Assembly (NCBI GenBank): GCA_003223065.1
Contig: QHXU01000051.1
Location: forward strand, 3,427 to 24,141
Length of the DNA stretch: 20,715 nucleotides
Direction of reading: 5' to 3'
DNA from: Acidobacteriota bacterium
Lineage (GTDB): Bacteria; Acidobacteriota; Terriglobia; Bryobacterales; Bryobacteraceae
The notes beneath the pieces were generated by a model. It saw only the letters and a program-made list of their open reading frames with translations, made no database searches and was not told where the DNA came from. Positions 15,467-20,715 of this stretch are shown piece by piece (position 1 is the stretch's first letter; each line of letters starts with the position of its first letter). The position numbers and the translations under genes are program-made.

Positions 15467-15487
15467 ATGGCTTGAATATCAAGCCAT
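15467..15487. promoter_or_regulatory. 21-bp palindromic operator candidate in the iolB-iolC divergent region
   Basis: Perfect 9-bp arms ATGGCTTGA (15467-15475) and TCAAGCCAT (15479-15487) flank a 3-base centre. It begins 10 bases upstream of the iolB start codon and about 53 bases from the iolC -35 box. The size and symmetry fit a dimeric helix-turn-helix repressor. Read toward iolB, its right half contains TATTCA, a possible -10 hexamer, with GTGACA 15 bases upstream. Confidence 0.6.
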
Positions 15488-15539
15488 CAGGATTGTCACA
15501 CTGAGATGCTGGATCGAATAACCATCCTGTTGTAGAAAC

Positions 15540-15569
15540 TTGACAGCTACAGTTTAGCAATCATATACT
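15540..15569 (+). promoter_or_regulatory. Sigma70-type promoter for iolC
   Basis: Consensus TTGACA (15540-15545) and TATACT (15564-15569) are 18 bases apart. Transcription would start near 15576, leaving a leader of about 54 bases before ATG 15630. Confidence 0.72.
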
Positions 15570-15629
15570 CCACACGGTTGCCTCGCACTCAATACGGCGA
15601 AAACATACATTACCGACAAAACAGAAAGC

Positions 15630-16589
15630 ATGGAAGTCATCATACTCGGCCGCATCGGTTACGATCTCTATTCGGAAGAGCCGCACGTGCCTTTGCCGCA
15701 CGTCAGGCGGTTTTCCCGCTATTTGGGCGGCTCCAGCGCAAACATGGCCGTCGGGCTCGCGCGCCTGGGCGCGCAGGTCGGCATGGTGGCCGCGTTGGGC
15801 GCCGACAGCCTGAGCCAGTTCCTGCTGGAATTCTTAACTGCAGAGCGCGTGGACGTCTCTCACGTAAAGCGCTGCCCGGGCTACTTGGCCTCTCTGTGCC
15901 TTACCGAGGTCTCGCCTCCCGATCGTTTCCCTCAAGTCTTTTACCGCCGCGACCCAGCTGATACGCAGCTGGATCTGCAACCGGACGATCTCGACTACCT
16001 GGCATCGAGCCGCATGTTCATCACTAATGGAACTTCCCTCTGTGCCTCGCCTTCCCGTGAGTCCACCTACCTCGCCCTGGAGCGGGCCCATCGTTCCGGA
16101 GTACGCGTCGTGTTCGACGTAGATTACCGCTCCATGTCCTGGCGCAAGCCGGAAGAAGCGGGTCTCGCCGTGCGCCTCGCGCTTCCATTTGTGGACGTGC
16201 TCATTGGGAACGAAATGGAACTCAAGCTCGTGGCGGCTGAGAACACATTGGAACGCAGCCTTGCCCGCCTGAGGACCATGCACATTCCCATGCTCGTGTC
16301 CAAGCTGGGCGAGGAAGGAACCCGAGTGTATGCGGGGAATTCGGAAATCTATTGCCCGCCGTACCAGGTTCCCGTCGTTTCCACCATTGGCGCGGGAGAC
16401 GGATTTGCTTCCGGTTTTCTGGCCGCTCTGCTGCGGGGCAAGGAAGTTATGGAGTGCCTGCGATACGGCAACGCGGCTGCGGCGATCGTCGTAAGCCGGT
16501 TGAGTTGCTCCGAAGCCATGCCGACCATGGAAGAGGTGGAGCGTTTGAAAGCGGAGCAGGAAAAGTTGGCTGCCACAGGGAACCCGTAA
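15630..16589 (+). CDS. iolC: 5-dehydro-2-deoxygluconokinase (PfkB family)
   Basis: This ribokinase-fold kinase phosphorylates 2-deoxy-5-keto-gluconate at the 6-hydroxyl. PfkB signature 1 is GGSSANMAVGLARLG (33-47), and signature 2, near the C-terminus, is STIGAGDGFASGF (251-263) with catalytic Asp257 and the anion hole. IolC-like features are the short MEVIILGRIGYDLY start and VFDVDYRSMSWR (161-172). The length is 319 residues. The Shine-Dalgarno is weak (AGAAAG). The gene is driven by its own promoter, divergent from iolB, and iolG follows in the same direction after 101 bases. Confidence 0.9.
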   Translation: MEVIILGRIGYDLYSEEPHVPLPHVRRFSRYLGGSSANMAVGLARLGAQVGMVAALGADSLSQFLLEFLTAERVDVSHVKRCPGYLASLCLTEVSPPDRFPQVFYRRDPADTQLDLQPDDLDYLASSRMFITNGTSLCASPSRESTYLALERAHRSGVRVVFDVDYRSMSWRKPEEAGLAVRLALPFVDVLIGNEMELKLVAAENTLERSLARLRTMHIPMLVSKLGEEGTRVYAGNSEIYCPPYQVPVVSTIGAGDGFASGFLAALLRGKEVMECLRYGNAAAAIVVSRLSCSEAMPTMEEVERLKAEQEKLAATGNP

Positions 16590-16610
16590 GCGCAGATCAT
16601 GATCACGCTT
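16588..16610. repeat. Imperfect palindrome just after iolC
   Basis: AAGCG and CGCTT arms surround the exact 10-base palindrome GATCATGATC (16595-16604), off-centre by one base. It overlaps the iolC stop codon. It could be a weak 3'-end hairpin or a regulator site ahead of iolG; no T run follows. Confidence 0.35.
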
Positions 16611-16690
16611 GTAATGTTGAACAATGGTGCGTGTGTGACGTTTGTTAGCGGCCGCTCGCAGGCGGCGGCACACAGAGGGGAGCCGATGAG

Positions 16691-17731
16691 ATGAGCCGAG
16701 GGAAGCTTCGTTTTGCAGTCTTAGGCGTGGGCCGGATCGGGAAGGTCCACATTGCGAATCTGGCGACCCGGATTCCGGATGTGGAGGTCCTCGCGATCGC
16801 GGATGTCTCGGCCGGCGAAGCGGCCGCGGTCGCATGCCGCTTTGGCGTACCCCAGGTGTTTCAGGACTACAAACAGTTGCTCAAGTCGGTGGAAGTCGAC
16901 GCGGTCGTGGTCTGTACACCCACCAACACCCATCACGACATCATCCGGGACGCTGTCTCCGCGGGCAAACACGTCTTCTGCGAAAAGCCGGTCGACCTGA
17001 CATTGGAGAGGATTCAGCGGATCCTTCAGCACGTGGAGAGGTCCGGAGTTCAACTGATGGTGGGGTTCAATCGCCGCTTCGATCCGAATTTTCAAAAGTT
17101 GCACGAAATCGTAAAAGCGGGCCGGATCGGAACGCCCGAGATTGTACGTATCACCAGCCGCGATCCGGCCCCGCCACCGGAACAATATCTTCGCGCAGCG
17201 GGAGGCTTGTTCCTGGACATGACGATTCACGACTTTGACATGGCCCGGTATCTGGCCGGCAGCGACGTGGTCGAGGTGTATGCCCACGCGACCGTTCTGG
17301 TAGATCCGGTGTTCCGCGCCGTGGGCGACTGGGACACCGCCGCTGTGATACTGCGCTTTGAGAATGGCGCGGTGGGAACGATTGACAACAGCCGCAGGGC
17401 CGTCTATGGATATGATCAGCGGGCAGAGGTCTTCGGATCCGCCGGAATGGCGGCGATCGGCAACAACGCGCCTGATAATCATGTCTTTTTCGATCGCTCG
17501 GGCGGACATTCCTCTCCGCCTTTGGACTTTTTCATGGAGCGCTACACCGAGTCGTACCTGCGTGAGATGCAGGCCTTCGTGGATGCGGTTCGGGATGGTA
17601 AGCCGGTCCCTGTCAATGGAACAGATGGGCTGGTGGCGGTCGCGATCGGGCTAACCGCCGCGAAATCGGCGCGGGAAAACCGCCCCGTCCCGGTCTCTGA
17701 GATTTATGCGCAAACCGCGGCCACGTCCTGA
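16691..17731 (+). CDS. iolG: myo-Inositol 2-dehydrogenase
   Basis: IolG oxidises myo-inositol to 2-keto-myo-inositol with NAD, the entry step of the pathway. The Rossmann motif is VLGVGRIGKVH (10-20), followed by VVVCTPTNTHHD, the family motif CEKPVDL (97-103, Lys99) and GGLFLDMTIHDFDMARYL (171-188) with Asp176 and His180. These match the positions of the catalytic Lys/Asp/His set of Bacillus IolG. MVGFNRRFDPNF is also typical. The length is 346 residues. The ATG at 16691 follows GAGGGGAG. It is the second gene of the plus-strand inositol arm and converges with the gluconate-dehydrogenase-type pair, with 23 bases between stops. Confidence 0.9.
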   Translation: MSRGKLRFAVLGVGRIGKVHIANLATRIPDVEVLAIADVSAGEAAAVACRFGVPQVFQDYKQLLKSVEVDAVVVCTPTNTHHDIIRDAVSAGKHVFCEKPVDLTLERIQRILQHVERSGVQLMVGFNRRFDPNFQKLHEIVKAGRIGTPEIVRITSRDPAPPPEQYLRAAGGLFLDMTIHDFDMARYLAGSDVVEVYAHATVLVDPVFRAVGDWDTAAVILRFENGAVGTIDNSRRAVYGYDQRAEVFGSAGMAAIGNNAPDNHVFFDRSGGHSSPPLDFFMERYTESYLREMQAFVDAVRDGKPVPVNGTDGLVAVAIGLTAAKSARENRPVPVSEIYAQTAATS

Positions 17732-17754
17732 TACGAAAGCCGAACCATGCGCGC

Positions 17755-18381
17755 CTAAGCGAAGGGGCTCCGCTTCAAGGCGTACTCCACGGCTTCGGCC
17801 GGGACTTTGAATTCGGACGTCGCTTTGTTGCCCATATAGCCCAGTTCTTTGATCCCCGCCGGGCTCGTGTAGTATGCATCCACCGTCATCCTGCGCGCCC
17901 AATCAAAAAATCGGATGCCCGCCGCCGTCTCCGGCATCCGGTTACGCCGGTACGCAATCTTATCGAGCATAGCGGTCTGCTGCTCCGCCTTCGCGTCCAG
18001 GAAGTTCACTTCGTAGTGGCGTTTCATCTCGATGTCGAGCCAGGCAAGGCCTCCCGTGTAGATCGCCGCCATCTGTGGATTCTGGCTTGACAGCAGATCG
18101 ATGAACTCCGCCGCTCCTCCCTGCGTCGCCCCCGGCACGATCAGCTCGCACAGTTTCTTCAATGTGTCGAACTCATGCTGCGTGAGCGCCTTCGGCTTGT
18201 AGACGCCCGTATTCGCCTTCACGTCCTCCGACGCCATTTGATGCACGTGCTGCGCCGCTTCCAAGCCCACCGGTCCCACGAACGCCGCCGCTGCTATGTT
18301 CTGGAGGACCCGTCTGCGACTCTGTCCCCCTGCCGTTCCGAATCCTGGTTCCCGGCTGCTGACTTCCTCTCGTTTAGACAT
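17755..18381 (-). CDS. Gluconate 2-dehydrogenase subunit 3-family protein (Tat-exported)
   Basis: The N-terminus has a twin-arginine signal (SRRRVLQNIAAAAFVG, residues 21-36). The mature part has the subunit-3 pattern: LTQHEFDTLKKLCELIVPGAT, then GGAAEFIDLLSSQ, and later FFDWARRMTVDAYYTSPAGIKELGYMG. This small subunit escorts the flavoprotein through the Tat system and is needed for its maturation in periplasmic sugar dehydrogenases. Its length of 208 residues is normal. Its start overlaps the stop of the preceding GMC gene by 8 bases, so expression is probably coupled. The third, cytochrome c subunit of classic complexes is not in the window. Confidence 0.88.
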   Translation of the reverse strand: MSKREEVSSREPGFGTAGGQSRRRVLQNIAAAAFVGPVGLEAAQHVHQMASEDVKANTGVYKPKALTQHEFDTLKKLCELIVPGATQGGAAEFIDLLSSQNPQMAAIYTGGLAWLDIEMKRHYEVNFLDAKAEQQTAMLDKIAYRRNRMPETAAGIRFFDWARRMTVDAYYTSPAGIKELGYMGNKATSEFKVPAEAVEYALKRSPFA

Positions 18382-20149
18382 TTCCCTTCCTCAACTCCTC
18401 CGCCAAGTACTCGGCCGTACGCCACGCCAGCGCGCAAATCGTCAAGGTCGGATTCTTGTCCGGATTGCTCACGAACGGCCCGCCATCCGCGACAAACAGA
18501 TTCTTCACGTCGTGCGCCTGGCAGTACTTGTTCAGTGCCGACTTGTTCGGATCATCGCCCATCCGGATCGTCCCCACCTCGTGGATAATTTCGCCGCCGA
18601 CCGAAATCTTCTCTTCGACCGGGCGCGGTTTGATCGCTTCGGTACCCACCGGAACGCTCTCTTCCGCCGCGCGCCGCGGAGTGTTCACTTTGCCGCCCAT
18701 CGTTTCAATCAGCTCGGTGAACGTCTTTTCCATGTGTTCCACCTGCTTCAGTTCCGCATCGGTCCAGCGGAAATGAAACCTCAACACCGGGATGCCCCAC
18801 TTGTCCACCACGTTTGGATCGATCTCGCAGTAGGTGTGTTCGTTCGGGATCATCTCGCCGCGGCCGGAGAAACCTACGTGCGTGCCGTAGTCCTCGTAAA
18901 TCGCCTTCTTCAGCGATTCGCCATATCCTTCGTGCTCCCTGCAAACGCCGTTAAAGCTTCCCACGCCCGGCATGCCGTAGCCGCCGCCGATTTCGATGTG
19001 GTATCCACGCGGAAAGTCGAGCTTCTTGTCCCACAACCACCAGGGCATGTATAGGTGCGAGCCTCCCATGCCGTCCGAATCGTGCCGCGGCATCCCGACC
19101 AGCGCCGGGATTCGCCCGCCCAGGCTGAATCCGGTGCTGTCCATCAGATTCCGCCCCACCACGCCGGAGGAGTTTGCGAGCCCGTTCGAGTGGCGCGGCG
19201 ACCGTGAATTCAGCAGCAGCCGCGTCGATTCGCATGTGCTCGCCGCCAGCACCACGGTGCGGCAACGGATCTGCTTTTCCGTGCGCGTTGTCTTGTCGAT
19301 GTAGGAAACCGCCTTGACTTTGCCCTCGTTGTCCGTGATCAGCTCGCGGGCCATCGCGTTCGTGAACAACTGCACCCGTCCCGTCTGCACCGCAGGAAAC
19401 ACCTGTACCTGGCTCGACGAATAGTTTGATGCCGTTACGCAGCCTCGCCCGCATTGGCCGCAGTAGTGGCATGGCGCGCGCCCGTTGGTCTTTCGCGTGA
19501 TCACCGCCAGGCGCATCGGAATGCACGGAATCCCCAGCTTGTCCGATGCCTTTTTAATAAGCACTTCGTGAACGCGGGGCGGGGGACACGGCTGAAAAAT
19601 TCCATCCGGCGCGCTGCGGATTCCCTCTTTTGATCCGGTTACGCCGATAAAACCCTCTGCTTTGTCGTAATACGGAGCGATGTCCTCGTAGGCAATCGGC
19701 CAGTCTGTCCCCACGCCGTCGCGCGTATACGGTTTGAAATCGTAATCGGCCAGGCGCAGCGAGATGCGCCCATAATGATTCGTGCGCCCGCCCACGATGC
19801 GCGAGCGGAACCACATGAATTTGGAGCCCTCTCCCGTCGTGTACGGCTCGCCGTCCAGTTGCCACCCACCCGCCTGCGCCGAGAAAAATCCGAACGCCCG
19901 TCCGCGTCCGAAATAGCTGGCGCCCCCTTCGCCGGAGCCGCGATGCGGCACCTGGTAAGGCCACATGTGTTCCTTGAAATCCTTGGCTGGATTCAGCATT
20001 GGACCGGCTTCCAGCAGGGCGACATTCACTCCCAGATCGGCCAGTACCTTTGTCGCGGTGCCGCCGCCGGCTCCCGAGCCGATGACCACCACGTCGTAAA
20101 TCGGTGCGCTGCGGATGACTTGAAACATTCCGAGCTTATTGTATCCCAT
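18374..20149 (-). CDS. GMC-family FAD dehydrogenase (gluconate/glucose dehydrogenase large-subunit type)
   Basis: The 591-residue flavoprotein has the FAD-binding start YDVVVIGSGAGGGTATKVL (18-36, GxGxxG) and LLEAGP, then the family segment RSRIVGGRTNHYGR (115-128). A Cys cluster CHYCGQCGRGC (Cys227, 230, 233, 237) recalls the iron-sulfur region of bacterial FAD-dependent sugar dehydrogenases. The GMC C-terminal block HEVGTIRMGDDP, then VADGGPFVSNPDKNPTLTI, provides the catalytic His/Asn pair. It has no signal peptide of its own and would be exported with the Tat-bearing small subunit encoded just downstream. The sugar or polyol oxidised is unknown. ATG 20149 has no clear ribosome-binding site; an in-frame ATG at 20128 is an alternative start. 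Confidence 0.88.
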   Translation of the reverse strand: MGYNKLGMFQVIRSAPIYDVVVIGSGAGGGTATKVLADLGVNVALLEAGPMLNPAKDFKEHMWPYQVPHRGSGEGGASYFGRGRAFGFFSAQAGGWQLDGEPYTTGEGSKFMWFRSRIVGGRTNHYGRISLRLADYDFKPYTRDGVGTDWPIAYEDIAPYYDKAEGFIGVTGSKEGIRSAPDGIFQPCPPPRVHEVLIKKASDKLGIPCIPMRLAVITRKTNGRAPCHYCGQCGRGCVTASNYSSSQVQVFPAVQTGRVQLFTNAMARELITDNEGKVKAVSYIDKTTRTEKQIRCRTVVLAASTCESTRLLLNSRSPRHSNGLANSSGVVGRNLMDSTGFSLGGRIPALVGMPRHDSDGMGGSHLYMPWWLWDKKLDFPRGYHIEIGGGYGMPGVGSFNGVCREHEGYGESLKKAIYEDYGTHVGFSGRGEMIPNEHTYCEIDPNVVDKWGIPVLRFHFRWTDAELKQVEHMEKTFTELIETMGGKVNTPRRAAEESVPVGTEAIKPRPVEEKISVGGEIIHEVGTIRMGDDPNKSALNKYCQAHDVKNLFVADGGPFVSNPDKNPTLTICALAWRTAEYLAEELRKGNV

Positions 20150-20160
20150 CGAGTTAGGCT

Positions 20161-20195
20161 GGTTGCGCCAGCAACCGCGCTCGTGATTTAATCAC
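20161..20195. promoter_or_regulatory. Two adjacent small inverted repeats in the GMC-lepB divergent gap
   Basis: GGTTGC (20161-20166) and GCAACC (20171-20176) form a 6-bp stem with a GCCA loop. Next to it, GTGATT (20183-20188) and AATCAC (20190-20195) form a 13-base palindrome. Both lie in the 58-base gap between the divergent starts. They may be operator or leader structures; no promoter hexamers were convincing. Confidence 0.3.
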
Positions 20196-20207
20196 CGTAG
20201 GAGCAGG

Positions 20208-20715
20208 ATGGAAGAAACCAAGATCACCTCTGCGGGCGATACGGACGATTCTGGACCGCGTTCGGTGGCCGGAGCTGCCCTGTCCTGGTTTCGCGATCTC
20301 TTTCTCAGCGTACTGATCGCCATTGTCGTAATCCTGTTTCTCTACCAGCCGGTGAAAGTCGAAGGCACGAGTATGATGCCCGCGCTCGTCGATCAGGAGC
20401 GCATCTTTATCAACAAGTTCATTTACCGCTTCGGCCTCTCCGACATCGGACGCGGCGATATGGTGGTGTTCTGGTTTCCCGGCGATCCGAGCAAGTCCTA
20501 TATCAAGCGCGTCATCGGCGTTCCGGGGGACGCCATCGAGGTGTCCGAGGGCACCGTGGTCGTCAATGGGCGCGCTCTGGCCGAGACCTATGTCCCGGAC
20601 GAATATCGCGACCACATCTCGATGCCCCGCCGCATCGTCCCCGCGGACTCATATTTTGTGCTCGGCGATCATCGCAGCTCATCGAATGATAGCCGCACGT
20701 GTGGCATGGTGGCGC
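20208..20715 (+). CDS. lepB: Signal peptidase I, 3' end cut by window
   Basis: ATG 20208 is preceded by AGGAG at short spacing, and the frame stays open to the window end (169 codons seen). One transmembrane helix (about 31-46, LFLSVLIAIVVILFLY) follows a cytoplasmic acidic N-terminus. Then come box B VEGTSMMPAL with nucleophile Ser55, box C GRGDMVVFWFP, box D YIKRVIGVPGD with general base Lys100, and box E VLGDHRSSSNDSR. This is the membrane enzyme that removes Sec and Tat signal peptides on the outer face of the inner membrane. Only the last part is missing. Confidence 0.93.
   Translation, partial: MEETKITSAGDTDDSGPRSVAGAALSWFRDLFLSVLIAIVVILFLYQPVKVEGTSMMPALVDQERIFINKFIYRFGLSDIGRGDMVVFWFPGDPSKSYIKRVIGVPGDAIEVSEGTVVVNGRALAETYVPDEYRDHISMPRRIVPADSYFVLGDHRSSSNDSRTCGMVA

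Noticed and set aside
20183..20195. GTGATTTAATCAC as an FNR or CRP site
   Set aside because: The spacing between half-sites (TGAT, 3 bases, ATCA) fits neither the FNR (4-base gap) nor the CRP (6-base gap) pattern.
20154..20615. Minus-strand open frame of 153 codons opposite lepB
   Set aside because: Signal peptidase I on the other strand has all family boxes; this frame is its shadow.

Overview
The window looks like chromosomal DNA from a GC-rich Gram-negative soil bacterium. The best guess is Acidobacteriota of the Solibacter/Bryobacter type. That is inferred from the mix of an NHL-propeller secreted protein, GMC oxidoreductase paired with a gluconate-2-dehydrogenase subunit-3 protein, GH28, and a complete-looking inositol module; no phylogenetic marker gene was compared. 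No insertion sequence, phage, CRISPR or plasmid feature was seen.

Layout. 1-363: the 3' end of a UbiD-type decarboxylase gene and tRNA-His(GTG). 364-930: a structured leader and an unrecognised 112-residue protein. 998-4220 (minus): a two-gene unit of unknown purpose. A strong promoter with an embedded inverted repeat drives a 220-residue Gly/Leu/Gln/Ala-rich duplicated protein, followed by a multidomain subtilisin-like protease. The last codons of the protease gene appear frameshifted; the alternative frame gives a tail that resembles the small neighbour protein. This is the best candidate here for an undescribed system. 4221-4598: no gene recognised. 4599-6642: divergent genes for a secreted NHL beta-propeller (minus) and a secreted cupin (plus). 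6682-6950: a small, probably frameshifted gene carrying a perfect hairpin. 7038-9651 (plus): a D-cysteine desulfhydrase/ACC-deaminase-type enzyme and a secreted GH28-like glycosidase.

9666-17731 is a myo-inositol catabolism cluster. On the minus strand the order is iolB, a Cgl0158-type (beta/alpha)8 barrel, iolD, a Gfo/Idh/MocA oxidoreductase and iolE. On the plus strand are iolC and iolG. The two arms diverge from one 172-bp control region with a 9+9 palindrome beside iolB and a near-consensus sigma70 promoter for iolC. Together they would oxidise myo-inositol (IolG), dehydrate (IolE), hydrolyse (IolD), isomerise (IolB) and phosphorylate (IolC) it, with the barrel protein a plausible stand-in for the IolJ aldolase. 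IolA, a transporter and a regulator are not in the window.

17755-20149 (minus) encodes a GMC flavoprotein dehydrogenase and its Tat-exported small subunit, translationally overlapped. The window ends inside a signal peptidase I gene (20208 onward, plus).
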